A stretch of DNA of 64,000 bases from CAZLDI01 sp964558415 (GCA_964558415.1 CAZLDI010000013.1:34194-98193), one strand, 5' to 3'; counted from the first letter of the stretch, positions 1 through 10,059 are shown. Notes: generated by a model not told the origin, from the sequence alone. Translations and numbers: made by a program.

Positions 1-1
1 C

Positions 2-472
2 GAAGAGGCCGACGGGCGACGCTGGCACGCCAGCGGGTTCCGCTTGCCACTCCTGACACTCGACGCCAATGCCGGCTCGCAGGATGGGATCGAACCCATG
101 GAGGGCGTCGCCCACGCGGTTCGCTGGGAGCCCGGGACCCGCCGCTCCAAGGGCGCTACAATCACTCTGACTCCCCGCTCCGGCGAAGCCCTTACCATCG
201 CGCTCGAGCCCCTGCTGACATTTCCGATGACCGGGCTCGGTTACATGCACCCCGAGTGGGGGCACGGAATGTGGAAGGGCGAGCTGGCGACAACGGCTGA
301 GCACGTCAAACCCGCCGATTTCGCGCCGGTTGACCCGCGCTCCCTGCACATACAGCAGGTCTGCCGCGCGCGGCTCGGCAAGCACGAAGGTATCGGCGTC
401 TTGGAGCAGCTTGTGATCGGCCCGCACCACCCGTCGGGCTTCCGCCAGTTCCTGGACGGCGCCCCCGGCTAA
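2..472 (+). CDS. C-terminal part of an unidentified protein (possibly DUF7064-like), 5' end outside window
   Basis: The reading frame is open from base 2 to a stop at 470-472 and has no convincing start of its own. The first possible start, a TTG at 44, has no ribosome binding site, so this is the last roughly 156 residues of a gene that begins before the window. The visible part contains GYMHPEWGHGMWKGE followed by a region ending HHPSGFRQFLDGAPG. The HPEWGHG-type motif recalls the C-terminal domain of large uncharacterised proteins catalogued as DUF7064, which are thought to have a lipocalin-like fold. This is a motif impression only. It has no membrane segment or signal peptide in the visible part. 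It converges with the large minus-strand protease gene that ends at 503. Function is unknown. Confidence 0.6.
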   Translation, partial: EEADGRRWHASGFRLPLLTLDANAGSQDGIEPMEGVAHAVRWEPGTRRSKGATITLTPRSGEALTIALEPLLTFPMTGLGYMHPEWGHGMWKGELATTAEHVKPADFAPVDPRSLHIQQVCRARLGKHEGIGVLEQLVIGPHHPSGFRQFLDGAPG

Positions 473-502
473 GCGCTATACGCCGGACGCTAACCTGCTC
501 CG

Positions 503-3500
503 CTATTTGATCGTGTACTGAAAGACGCCGCTGTCCGGCATTCGGTCCGCGAAGCCTATCTGCGGCTCGCCACCAACGCCTGCCTGCGTCTGAGCCGACC
601 ACTTCACGAGATCCCCCTTACGGATCCCCAGCGCCGACAGGCTAACGGCGAACCGGACCTCGTTGCCTGCTACGGTCACCACAGTGCCGGCCGGTCCGGT
701 GACGTTTCCGCGGTCGTACTTTAACTGCTTCTGCTGACCCTTCTTACCCAGCGTCAGGTCTACGCGGTACTGGAACTCGTCCGTGATCGACCCATAGACG
801 CGAACCGCGATCGTCAGTGTCGTTGCATCGTTCGAGATTGCGCAGCCGGAGAAGTCTCCGTCCGCGTCCACCGCATCTCGCGGGTCGCAGACGAAGTTCG
901 TGAGGTCCACGCCTATCTTGCCGGCGGAATCGGTGATCTTCATCGTCGCCTGGAGCGGCAGGCTGGACCCGTCGAACGGATGCGTGACCGTAAACGTTGC
1001 GGTCCCATCACCGTCGACGCTCACCGGCACGCTGGCGACGTCAACCGGCGCCAGCCGCCCGCTGATGTACGTGCCGTCGCTGAAGTCCCACACGAAGAAG
1101 ACCGGCTCGGTCAGCTCGTCGAAACCGTACACCTTACCCACGAAACTGGTTGGCGTTCCGGGCTGTACGACGACGTCGGCGCCGGCGTCAACGCGGATAG
1201 CCCCCATGTGCGCGCCCTTACCCGTACCGTCCGCCACGTTGCCGTGTCGGTCCACAACCTGTACCACAATCTCGTCATCCGTCTGCACGTTCGGTATATT
1301 CACGCTAAAGCGCCCGCCCGTCGGCAGCGGTTCGGGGAACACCAGGGGAATCGGGATGATCACTCCGCCTGTGTAGTGCAGGACAAGGATCTGCGCGATC
1401 CCGCTCAAGTCCCGCGCCTCGACGAACAGGTTCACCGTCGTCCCGCCCTCCGTGTGCAGGTCAACTGCGTCAATGACCGGCGGGTCGAAGTCCGTGGACG
1501 GCGAGCGCAGCAACTCTACCGTCATGGCCGTGTGCAAGCGCTCGGTTCCGGTCACTACGGGCGCCGCGCCGCTAGTGCAGCGGAACTGCCCCGGCACCAC
1601 TACTAGCGTCTGCTGAAGGCCTGTCGCCGTGTCCAGGTTAGTGTGCGTGGCGGGCTGAGACGGCCACCAGGAGGGCAGACAAGTCTGCTCCTCCGCCCCG
1701 CCGACGATCCATTCGTTCGTCGGGCTCGCGATCAACGGGTGAAAGAAAGTCTCGTCGACATAACTCCCAGTCTTAAGGAGGACGCCGTGAATGGGATCGC
1801 CTCCGCTGGGCTGTGGGAGGCCCACCCTCGGCTGCACCGCCCGCCCAGCGGTTGCCTGCACATTCTTGAAGTCGCCGTCTGCAAGGTAGAAGTTCCCCGT
1901 TGCGGCCAGGGACAGCACGTGCGACGAAGGGAAAGTCGCAGCCCCGTCTTGGACGGTCAGTTGCAGGTTGGCGCCGCCCTCCTCAATCGCCGCGGCGCTG
2001 ATCGTCACCGGTGTCAGCACCCGATACATGGGCAACCCGTAGAAGGTGGCGGTGATTGAGGATTTCTCGTCATAGACGGTGGGGGCGGCGGTCGCAGTGA
2101 TGTACTCAAGTTTCGCGCCGGTCAGTGCCTCTCCGGCCGCAACGTCTCCCGCCATCAGCCGCTCGGAGAACATGGCGAGCAGTAATTCCGTTCCACCTAG
2201 CCACTCGGTCTGGCCCAGACCGTAACCGGTGGGGGCGACATAGATCGCGCGTTGTATGGCCGAGACCGCTTGCGGTAGGTCCAGCGGCGCGTTGATGCCA
2301 GCAGCCAGGTCGCCGGCCTCGCTCTGCGCGTCCGGAACGCTGAGCCCGGAGTGGCAGCCCATGGAGAACACCACGCGGTGTTTCAGCGCCGGTGCGCCGC
2401 CGGCGGTCGCCTCGGCCACCTGGCTGCTGGTCAATATGTCGTTCGTGTTGCTGTTAAAACCGCCGCTCGACAGCGCCGAGACGTGGCTGAAATGAGCGTT
2501 CACCGCCAGCACGTCCGCCGGCGCGTCGCAGCCGGCGCCGGTACCCAGTAGTTCGCAGGCCAGCTGGGCCGCGGTCCAGTCGTCGTTGATCAGTGTGGTG
2601 GTATCCAGTTTCGATCCCAGGTTGTCCGCCATCACCTGAGAGCCGTCGCTGAAGAAATCGTAACCGGAGACGAACGCCGTCACTGGGTTCAGCACCCCGC
2701 CGCTGCCGAAGTAGGCGGCGATCTGGCCACGTATTTCGTCCGGCGTTTCCACCAACCTCGCGACCGCGAGGTCAGGGACGTACAGCTCTCGACCCTGCCA
2801 CGGAGACGGCTCGCTGTCCACATAGTAATCATCCGTCAGGTTGTAGCCCTCGTAGATGCTCCAGAACAGCGGCGAGCCCGGCTTCAGGAAGGAGTCCATC
2901 GCGTAGTCGCGCTCGTTGCTGCTTACCGTCTCGTCTGGCACCCGGCGGAAGGGAATGACGTTGTCGCTGCCTGCGAACACGGTGTACAGGACGTCCGGCG
3001 TCAGGTGGCTCTGCACGATACTCTTGATCTGCGCCGCAACGCCGTTGGCGGCGTCCACGCTGCACGGGCTGACGTCCATCTGGTCAAAGATCCCGGGCGG
3101 CAGCGAAACGACGTCCGCCTTGACCGTCGGGTGTTGCGCGAGCGCGCTCAGGTCGCCCGCAAACGCCGTCCAGGCTGCGTCGTCCATGTCGTAAATCGCG
3201 CGCAGGCGCTCGGCCTGCGTGAAGATCTTCGTTTGCGCTGGCTCGTCCGCCTCGGTACCCGGATCGTCGTAATCGTGAAGCACCACAGTCGCCGCCGGTC
3301 CTCCGCTGACCAGCGCTGTTCCGGTGCAGACCTCCGACCCCAGCAGCGCCACCGGGTCTATCGGGACGGACGCCTCTATCTGAAGGCGATACGGCTCAAT
3401 GCTGCGCGCGCCGTTGGGACCGAACACCACGATGTAGAACTTCGTTCCAGCCAGGTCCGCCACCGCCATGGCGGTCTCGTCGTCCAGCCCTCGAGTTGCT

Positions 3501-5290
3501 GAGAACCCCACCAAGCTGCCCTCGCCGATAGCGCCCAGGCCGAGTTCTGCCAGGGTGATGTCGGTAGCGCCGATCTGAGCGCCCTCGAGCCCGGTAAACG
3601 CCTGATCGGCCAGCGGGAACGTGTCAAACGTGAGCGCGCTGCGGCTGTACGCGCTGCGACTGAACGAGCTTCTGCTGTACGCGGTGCGGCTGAATGCGGT
3701 GCGGCTGAATGCGCTGCGGCTGTAGGCGCTGCGGCTGTAGGCCGCCGTCTCGAAGGCAACCTGCCCCGCGTCGCTCCGGCTATAGGCGGCGCTCTGCTGC
3801 CCGGGCTGGTCACTGATAATCGCCAGGTCATAATCAGCGGGTAATCCCGTCAGCGTAACGAGTAGTTGCGTGTTGGGGCGGCCGCTCGGCAGGAGAGCCT
3901 CGTAGACGTCGATATCTCCCTCCGATTGGATGTGGGAGAGGTAGCTGGCGCCTGAAGCCAGCCCCGGCGCGCCCGCGATGGCGTTGTTCGGCTCGCGCCG
4001 CTGCAGGTCATTCGCGACAAGCGATACCACGAAGCCGTCTGATAGCGAGCCACCGTCGTTGTCCTGAACGTTTACGCTGCCGTCGATGGTGCTTCCGGCC
4101 GCGCCGGACGGTGTGACCGTTCCGGTGACGATGCCACTCGCCAGCGCCGGCGACCTGTCCTCCTGGACCGTCGCTGCCGACGCCCCCGGAAGTGACCACG
4201 AGGCCGTGTGCGTGTCCGTCCAACCCGGGTCCAGAAAACGCGCGAAGAGCGGCGCCTGCAGTCCGGGTATCGCCTCGACGTTGAGGGCGTTGATCGGCGG
4301 CGCGGCGTTCTCCGGGTCCGTCGCCGGAACAAGGTCTCCATCAACGGCGATGCCGCCGGCAAGGACAGTTCGTGAGTCGCCGAACGTATCGGTCACCTTT
4401 AACGACGCCGCGTAAACGCCTTCGTCCGGGAAGATGAACAGCGGGTTCTGTGCGTTGAAGACCTCCCCGTCGATAGTCCATTCCCAGGAGACGATGTGGT
4501 CGCCCGGGTCTGGGTCGTAAGACAGGTCCTGGAACTCCACCAGGTCGCCTTCGAACAGTTGCGGCGGCGCGTACGTGAACTTCGCGACCGGCGGCGTGTT
4601 GACGTTGTCAAAGTAGCACCACGTCCCGTGCGCCTGGTCCTTTGTCCCGCCGCAGGTGTAACTGAGCGTAACGTTGCCCACAGGGATGTTGCTAACCAGC
4701 ACCAGGACCCAGCCAGTGTCCAGATACTGGCCGCGGCTGCCCACGTCAATGCTGAACTGGCAGGGGATGGTTGTGCATTGGCGCGTGGCGCCATCCGGCA
4801 TGCTCACGACGATCGGACTGGCGAGAGTGCCGACCGATGACGGCCCGCTCTTCAGGTCGAACTTGAAGATATCGTTGTCGCGGTGTTCCCAGGAGAACAC
4901 CCGGAAGGCGAAGCGGAGCACACTCCCGTCTGAAGCGAACGTCTGCCGCACCGTGTTGTTCCCCTTGTTCTGGCTCTCCGCCACTCGCTTGGGCGTACCC
5001 TCTCGCAACATGAGGCTGCCCTTGAACGGGACAACGGACACGTTTCCCATGTCTGCGTAGGTCGGGAAGTCGGCCGGGCCCTCCGCATCCGCCACCGAGA
5101 TGGGGTCCACCACTGGATTGACGATCGTCCAGTCCTTGGGCGCACCCCCTAGGATGCCGTCTTCGAATCCGGGGTTGAGCAGGCCGGGCGGCGCCGCGGA
5201 CGCCGGCTGGTCTCGCAGCGAGATAAGGCACGTCAGCGCCACCAGGGCGATCGCCGCTATCAGCGTCGCCGGTCGTCGAGCGATTGTCAT
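503..5290 (-). CDS. Secreted C25-like (gingipain-type) cysteine protease with PKD domain and A-Y-S-R-S pentapeptide tract
   Basis: A 1595-residue exported protein. The start is the ATG at 5290, preceded by GGGGGGTGCA; an in-frame ATG at 5347 would bury the signal peptide, which begins MTIARRPATLIAAIALVAL and ends near ASAAPP. In order: an N-terminal beta-rich region (GLLNPGFEDG), a PKD domain around residues 235-315 (PPVAKFTYAP through SWEWTIDG), a tract of seven A-(Y/F)-S-R-(S/T) pentapeptides around residues 517-551, then a caspase-fold region like peptidase family C25. Candidate catalytic residues are His933 or His936 in NAHFSHVSA and Cys979 in FSMGCHSG; the roughly 45-residue spacing fits the family. 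The last 130 residues resemble a beta-sandwich. No cell-wall sorting motif or C-terminal membrane helix is visible, so it is probably released or held non-covalently. The C25 assignment is inference from motif and context. Confidence 0.75.
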   Translation of the reverse strand: MTIARRPATLIAAIALVALTCLISLRDQPASAAPPGLLNPGFEDGILGGAPKDWTIVNPVVDPISVADAEGPADFPTYADMGNVSVVPFKGSLMLREGTPKRVAESQNKGNNTVRQTFASDGSVLRFAFRVFSWEHRDNDIFKFDLKSGPSSVGTLASPIVVSMPDGATRQCTTIPCQFSIDVGSRGQYLDTGWVLVLVSNIPVGNVTLSYTCGGTKDQAHGTWCYFDNVNTPPVAKFTYAPPQLFEGDLVEFQDLSYDPDPGDHIVSWEWTIDGEVFNAQNPLFIFPDEGVYAASLKVTDTFGDSRTVLAGGIAVDGDLVPATDPENAAPPINALNVEAIPGLQAPLFARFLDPGWTDTHTASWSLPGASAATVQEDRSPALASGIVTGTVTPSGAAGSTIDGSVNVQDNDGGSLSDGFVVSLVANDLQRREPNNAIAGAPGLASGASYLSHIQSEGDIDVYEALLPSGRPNTQLLVTLTGLPADYDLAIISDQPGQQSAAYSRSDAGQVAFETAAYSRSAYSRSAFSRTAFSRTAYSRSSFSRSAYSRSALTFDTFPLADQAFTGLEGAQIGATDITLAELGLGAIGEGSLVGFSATRGLDDETAMAVADLAGTKFYIVVFGPNGARSIEPYRLQIEASVPIDPVALLGSEVCTGTALVSGGPAATVVLHDYDDPGTEADEPAQTKIFTQAERLRAIYDMDDAAWTAFAGDLSALAQHPTVKADVVSLPPGIFDQMDVSPCSVDAANGVAAQIKSIVQSHLTPDVLYTVFAGSDNVIPFRRVPDETVSSNERDYAMDSFLKPGSPLFWSIYEGYNLTDDYYVDSEPSPWQGRELYVPDLAVARLVETPDEIRGQIAAYFGSGGVLNPVTAFVSGYDFFSDGSQVMADNLGSKLDTTTLINDDWTAAQLACELLGTGAGCDAPADVLAVNAHFSHVSALSSGGFNSNTNDILTSSQVAEATAGGAPALKHRVVFSMGCHSGLSVPDAQSEAGDLAAGINAPLDLPQAVSAIQRAIYVAPTGYGLGQTEWLGGTELLLAMFSERLMAGDVAAGEALTGAKLEYITATAAPTVYDEKSSITATFYGLPMYRVLTPVTISAAAIEEGGANLQLTVQDGAATFPSSHVLSLAATGNFYLADGDFKNVQATAGRAVQPRVGLPQPSGGDPIHGVLLKTGSYVDETFFHPLIASPTNEWIVGGAEEQTCLPSWWPSQPATHTNLDTATGLQQTLVVVPGQFRCTSGAAPVVTGTERLHTAMTVELLRSPSTDFDPPVIDAVDLHTEGGTTVNLFVEARDLSGIAQILVLHYTGGVIIPIPLVFPEPLPTGGRFSVNIPNVQTDDEIVVQVVDRHGNVADGTGKGAHMGAIRVDAGADVVVQPGTPTSFVGKVYGFDELTEPVFFVWDFSDGTYISGRLAPVDVASVPVSVDGDGTATFTVTHPFDGSSLPLQATMKITDSAGKIGVDLTNFVCDPRDAVDADGDFSGCAISNDATTLTIAVRVYGSITDEFQYRVDLTLGKKGQQKQLKYDRGNVTGPAGTVVTVAGNEVRFAVSLSALGIRKGDLVKWSAQTQAGVGGEPQIGFADRMPDSGVFQYTIK

Positions 5291-5553
5291 TGCACCCCCC
5301 TGCATAGCTATCCCGCGTCGAACACTAATGGTGGCAGGGGACGCCATATGCCGTCAAGTGACGCGCATCACGAAATCGCGCTCAGACGCTGCGGGAGGCC
5401 GCACCCGGCTCTGCCATGGTGGAGACCGAGGGGCCTTCCACTCACCCCGAACGTCCACCAGCGCCGGTTTGGGGGAGCATTCCTGGTGGCGTCAAGCTTG
5501 TAGCACTCCAGCGGGTCCGCCTCGAGAACTTCCAACAGGCTAAACTGGGGCGT

Positions 5554-6783
5554 ATGGAGCCCTCCGCTTCGCGTCAGCTGCGCCCACCAGGCCGGACAAG
5601 TGAGCTCATAACAAGGGCCCGCGCGATAGATCCACACGCAATCGATGTGCTGGTGGCGCTGGCTTTGACAGCTGCCGCACTGGCCACCGTGGTTGGCCGG
5701 ATAGGCGATGACAACGAATTCCGTGACATTGATTTCCTTGGTACAGCGTTGGTCTTGCTTCAGACATTGCCCCTCGCCGTGCGGCGAGTCGCTCCTCTTG
5801 GGGTGCTCGTCTTGATCAGTGGGGCCGTCGTGATTTACGCCGCGATGGGCTACGAGATGGTGCAAGCGGGGACGTTCAGCTCGCTCGTGGCTTTGTACGG
5901 AGCGGCGTCGCTGACCGACCCCCGAAGGGGTATCCTCGCCGCCGCGATAACGGCGGTTGCGCTCGCCACGTTTTTTGCCACGAGCCGCGACGATTTCAGC
6001 TCGGTTGACATGTTTGTCACCTGCGGGACCTGGGCCATGGGCTGGTTCCTGGGCACATACCTCCGCGTACGTGGAGAGCAGGCGGAGGCGGCAGGCGAGC
6101 TTGCGGCACGGCTCGAGCGTGACCAGGAGCTGCGAGCACGCGAGGCGGTGGCCGATGAGCGCGCGCGCATGGCGCGAGAGTTGCACGATATTGTGGGTCA
6201 CGCCCTCAACCTTATCGTGATCCAGGCGGCAGGAGCGCAGCGTGTTTTCGAGTCCAAGCCGCAGGTCGCTCGCGATTCGCTCACCTCCATCGAATCAGCT
6301 GGGCGCGAGGCCTTGTCCGACATGGAGCGCATGCTCGGAGTTCTGCGTACTGCCGAAGTGGGTCGCCAGGCGTTGGGCCCGCAGCCCGGCCTCAAAGAGG
6401 TCGATAGCCTCGCCGCCCAGGTCTCGGAGGCAGGGTTGCCGGTGGAAGTTACAGTGGAGGGAAGCCGGCTGGACCTTCCGACGAGTGTGGAGTTGTCCGC
6501 GTATCGGATCGTCCAGGAGGCCCTGACTAACTCCCTCAAGCACTCTGGAGCTTCGGGCGCCAGGGTGACAATACGGTACCGGCCCAACAGCCTCGAAGTT
6601 GAAGTCACAGATGACGGCTGTGGCTCACCGGAGCAAAAGTTAAGCGACGGCGAACGCGGACGCGGCCTAATCGGGATGCGAGAGCGCGTGGCGCTCTTTG
6701 GAGGAGAACTCAGCGTCGGCCCGACCCCGACAGGCGGATATCGGGTGCATGCACGGCTGCCAGTGAAGAGTGCCATGGGATGA
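5554..6783 (+). CDS. NarL-family sensor histidine kinase (HisKA_3 / HATPase_c)
   Basis: 409 residues from the ATG at 5554; the upstream in-frame extension to 5416 is low-complexity and lacks a membrane or domain pattern, so it is left out. The N-terminal half has about five hydrophobic segments (for example VLVALALTAAALATVVG) and no large extracytoplasmic domain, like the intramembrane-type sensors of this family. A short coiled linker (EQAEAAGELAARLERDQEL) leads to the dimerisation/phosphoacceptor motif MARELHDIVGHALN, where the His of ELHD is the predicted phosphorylation site. The ATPase region has an N-box-like EALTNSLKHS, a G1 box VTDDGCG and a G2 box GRGLIGMRER. The stop overlaps the start of the response regulator (ATGA), so the two are translationally coupled. 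The exporter gene downstream is a likely target of the pair. Confidence 0.93.
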   Translation: MEPSASRQLRPPGRTSELITRARAIDPHAIDVLVALALTAAALATVVGRIGDDNEFRDIDFLGTALVLLQTLPLAVRRVAPLGVLVLISGAVVIYAAMGYEMVQAGTFSSLVALYGAASLTDPRRGILAAAITAVALATFFATSRDDFSSVDMFVTCGTWAMGWFLGTYLRVRGEQAEAAGELAARLERDQELRAREAVADERARMARELHDIVGHALNLIVIQAAGAQRVFESKPQVARDSLTSIESAGREALSDMERMLGVLRTAEVGRQALGPQPGLKEVDSLAAQVSEAGLPVEVTVEGSRLDLPTSVELSAYRIVQEALTNSLKHSGASGARVTIRYRPNSLEVEVTDDGCGSPEQKLSDGERGRGLIGMRERVALFGGELSVGPTPTGGYRVHARLPVKSAMG

Positions 6784-7448
6784 GCATTCGCGTATTGCTG
6801 GTCGATGACGAGAACCTCGTGCGGGCTGGCTTTCGTCTAATACTCGAAGGCGAACACGATGTGCAGGTAGTCGCCGAGGCAGCGAACGGGGTTGAAGCAG
6901 TGGAGGCGACGAAGAAGCTCGACCCCAATGTAGTTCTGATGGACATCCAAATGCCCGTCATGAACGGACTGGAGGCAACCCGCCAAATAGCGGCCCTTGG
7001 ACGCTCCGAGAGTTCCCGTGTAATTATCCTGACGACCTTCGAGCTTGATGAGTACGTATACGAGGCACTACGGGCGGGAGCGAGCGGGTTTCTGCTCAAG
7101 CGGGCGCCTGCCGCGGACTTAGTCGCCGGTATTCGCGTCGTTGCGGCAGGAGATGCGTTACTGGCGCCGTCCGTCACGCGCCGGCTCATCGGCCAATTCG
7201 CGTCACAGTACTCTCCGGCAGGCTCAGGCGCTTCGCGGCTGGAAGCGCTGACCGGGCGCGAGCGCGAAGTCCTCGGACTACTGGCGCAGGGGCTCTCCAA
7301 CGCAGAGATAGCGGACGACTTGGTCCTGACGCAGGGCACGGTCAAGACACACGTGAAGCACATCTTTGAGAAGCTCGAACTCCGTGACCGCACCCAGGCG
7401 GTGATCCTTGCCTACGACATCGGCCTGGTAAAGCCGAAGCGCAACTAG
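6780..7448 (+). CDS. NarL/FixJ-type response regulator (REC + LuxR HTH)
   Basis: 222 residues, starting at the ATG that overlaps the kinase stop by four bases. The receiver domain has the acidic pair DDE at residues 9-11, the phosphoacceptor Asp55 in LMDIQMP, the conserved Thr in ILTTFE and Lys107 in GFLLKRAP. The C-terminal 65 residues are a LuxR-type helix-turn-helix (LTGREREVLGLLAQGLSNAEIADDL, shown here only in part by its LTGRE start and GTVKTHVKHIFEKL recognition helix). It should bind DNA as a dimer after phosphorylation by the upstream kinase. The 163 bp between this gene and the exporter gene are the nearest candidate target. Confidence 0.95.
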   Translation: MSIRVLLVDDENLVRAGFRLILEGEHDVQVVAEAANGVEAVEATKKLDPNVVLMDIQMPVMNGLEATRQIAALGRSESSRVIILTTFELDEYVYEALRAGASGFLLKRAPAADLVAGIRVVAAGDALLAPSVTRRLIGQFASQYSPAGSGASRLEALTGREREVLGLLAQGLSNAEIADDLVLTQGTVKTHVKHIFEKLELRDRTQAVILAYDIGLVKPKRN

Positions 7449-7611
7449 ACCGAGCGCCACGACCCTTAAGTGCGGTACCCCCGAGGAGGGAGAAATCGCT
7501 GTGAGACATCTCCTTTGAGTTGAGATTAAATTGCCTCCTCCGGGCGACGACATCCCAATCCGAAGGCCGTAGCCTCGATGTCGAAGTCTATCGACACGTC
7601 AAAGGAGGCTA

Positions 7612-9909
7612 ATGATGGATGGTTCACCGTCAAAGAAGAAGCGGGCTCGGCCCGTTCCTAACCGAGAGGAATGGAGGGGCAGCGCCGGGGGAGATCATCT
7701 GGGTTTCACCGGCCGGATTACTCGCTTTGCGGCCCTCCATCCCTGGCGGGCGCTCGGGGTATGGGTACTGCTGCCGGTTGCGGCGTTCGCCGCATCCGGC
7801 ATGATGAACGTTTCGTCTGACACCGCCACGGCAGGCACGGAAGCAACGAGAGCAAAGGACCTGATCAAGGAGCGCTTACGCGCGCATACCCCGCCGGAGG
7901 AGTTCATTATTGTCGAATCAGAGATCACGACAACTGACGAATCGGCCTTTGGAAGCTTCGTGGCTTCGCTCGTCGGTGACCTGAGAGCGCTCGGCGAGGT
8001 TGACTCAGTGGCGAGCTACCGGGACGGGGGGCAAGGGCTCGTCTCAGAGGATGGGCACGCGGCCCTCGTTACTGCCACGCTTACGGGTGATGAAGAGGAC
8101 GCAGCCGACAGCGCCAGGTCGCTAGTAGCGGTGGTGGAAGAAGCGGACCGAACCGAGGCCTTTCGGGTGACTACGGTAGGCTTCGGAAGCGTCGAGGGCG
8201 AAATAAGCTCGTTACTTGACGACACTCTGAAGCAGGGCGAAATGATCGGTATCACTGTCGCGTTGGTCATTCTTCTGCTCGTCTTTGGCGCGGCGGTTGC
8301 GGCAGGCTTGCCGATTCTTGTCGCGCTCCTCGCGATCTTTGTCGCGGTTGGCGCTACTGCGCTTGTCAGCAACGCCATGGAAATGTCCGACTTCGTGGTC
8401 TTCATTATCACGATGATCGGTCTCGCGGTGGGCATCGATTATTCACTGTTCATCGTCCAGCGCTTCCGCGAGGAGCGGGCCGCCGGCCGGCAAAAAATAG
8501 AGGCGATCACGACGGCCGGGGCGACGGCCAGCCGTGCAGTCTTCTTCTCTGGTATGGCCGTGACGATCGCCTTGGCCGGGATGCTGATTGCGCCCGACCC
8601 CGTCTTCCGGAGTTTCGCCGTGGGCGCGATGCTCGTCGTGGCAGTCACCGTACTGGCGGCGCTGACCCTGCTCCCTGCTCTGCTGGCTCTTCTGGGCGAT
8701 CGTGTGAACTGGTTAACCCTGCCGTTCATCGGGCGGCGGACCGAGGTGAAGGCCACGGGCGGACTATGGGGGCTCGCTACCAGGATCGTAACGGCCCGTC
8801 CGGTCCTCAGTGTACTGCTGTCCGCAGGTCTGCTCGTCGCCGCGGCTTTGCCCGTCTTCACCATGAACCTCGGCACGGTCGGAATCGCTACTCTACCTGC
8901 CGGCAGCAACCCGCGTCACGCGTTCGACGTGTTGAACGAAGAGTTCTCAGACGGCGTACTGACGGCCGATGTTGTTATCGAAGCCCCCGGCGTGGACGCA
9001 CCGGAGGTACAGAGCGGCATCGACAAGCTGATAACGGCGCTGAACGCGGATGAATTCTTCGGCGCTTCGACGATCGAGAAGAATGAGAGGGGTGACCTGG
9101 CGCTGCTAAGCGTAGCGATGCCTGGTGACTTCTCCAGCCGTGAGTCAAAGTCCGCGCTCGAGCGTCTACGCGGCGACTACATCCCTGCCGCTTTCCACGA
9201 AGGCACGGCAGACGTCTTCGTTGGCGGGCCTACGGCCGAGACTGTCGATTCAGTTCAAACGCAGAAAGACTACCTCCCCTTCGTATTCACGTTCGTACTC
9301 GGCTTGAGTTTCCTGTTGCTGCTGGTGGTCTTCCGCTCGATCGTGGTGCCGCCAAAAGCAGTACTCATGAACTTGCTGTCAGTGGGTGCAGCCTACGGCA
9401 TTCTGGTGCTGGTCTTCCAGGAGGGCATCGGGGCCGGACTGCTCGGCTTCCAGGAGTCTCCTGTGATCGAGTCCTGGCTGCCGCTGTTCCTGTTCGCTAT
9501 CCTGTTCGGGCTCTCCATGGACTATCACGTCTTCCTGCTTAGTCGAATCAAGGAGCGATACGACGAGACCGGCGAAAACAGCGCTTCCGTCGCCCACGGC
9601 CTACGACAGACGGCCAGCATCATCGCCGGCGCGGCGCTGATCATGGTGGCGGTGTTCGCCGGGATGGCCTCCGGCGATCTGGTGATCTTCCAGCAAGTCG
9701 GCTTTGGGCTCGCAGTCGCAATTATCGTTGACGCCACGATTATCCGCATGGTGCTGGTACCTGCGAGTATGGAGTTGCTTGGAGACTGGAACTGGTACTT
9801 GCCACAGTGGCTGGCGTGGCTACCCGATGTTCAGGTCGAGGGCAGGCAGGAACCGGCTGCCCGATTCTTTCCGGCCACTATTGATCACGCGATCGGGGGC
9901 GGCGAGTAA
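7612..9909 (+). CDS. MMPL/RND-family membrane transporter
   Basis: 765 residues; the start ATG at 7612 follows a strong ribosome binding site, AAAGGAGG, at 7601-7608. The protein has the duplicated RND layout: one N-terminal helix, an extracytoplasmic loop with TAGTEATRAKDLI, then a five-helix bundle containing GIDYSLFIVQRFREE, and after a second loop another bundle containing GLSMDYHVFLLSRIKERY. These GxDY / GxxMDYxxFLLSR signatures are diagnostic of MMPL-type proteins, which move lipids, siderophores or drugs outward using the proton gradient. There is no partner adaptor or outer-membrane channel gene nearby, as expected for a cell without a classical outer membrane. The kinase and response regulator genes just upstream on the same strand suggest stress-induced expression. 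The substrate cannot be predicted. Confidence 0.93.
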   Translation: MMDGSPSKKKRARPVPNREEWRGSAGGDHLGFTGRITRFAALHPWRALGVWVLLPVAAFAASGMMNVSSDTATAGTEATRAKDLIKERLRAHTPPEEFIIVESEITTTDESAFGSFVASLVGDLRALGEVDSVASYRDGGQGLVSEDGHAALVTATLTGDEEDAADSARSLVAVVEEADRTEAFRVTTVGFGSVEGEISSLLDDTLKQGEMIGITVALVILLLVFGAAVAAGLPILVALLAIFVAVGATALVSNAMEMSDFVVFIITMIGLAVGIDYSLFIVQRFREERAAGRQKIEAITTAGATASRAVFFSGMAVTIALAGMLIAPDPVFRSFAVGAMLVVAVTVLAALTLLPALLALLGDRVNWLTLPFIGRRTEVKATGGLWGLATRIVTARPVLSVLLSAGLLVAAALPVFTMNLGTVGIATLPAGSNPRHAFDVLNEEFSDGVLTADVVIEAPGVDAPEVQSGIDKLITALNADEFFGASTIEKNERGDLALLSVAMPGDFSSRESKSALERLRGDYIPAAFHEGTADVFVGGPTAETVDSVQTQKDYLPFVFTFVLGLSFLLLLVVFRSIVVPPKAVLMNLLSVGAAYGILVLVFQEGIGAGLLGFQESPVIESWLPLFLFAILFGLSMDYHVFLLSRIKERYDETGENSASVAHGLRQTASIIAGAALIMVAVFAGMASGDLVIFQQVGFGLAVAIIVDATIIRMVLVPASMELLGDWNWYLPQWLAWLPDVQVEGRQEPAARFFPATIDHAIGGGE

Positions 9910-10059
9910 GCCGCCCCGGCGTTGCGGAAGGTCGGGACGGCCACAATGCTGCTAGGCCGAGATCCCTCGCCCACCAACCAAGACTAGAGCAGGATGCCGT
10001 TCCCTCTAGGGCGATCACCCGTTGCAGCTTAGCGGCAGCATCAGGCGGCTCAAAGAGAG

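Noticed and set aside
3637..3742. Frameshift or low-quality sequence in the protease gene
   Set aside because: The 15-base unit keeps the frame and varies in its codons, so it is a real repeat tract.
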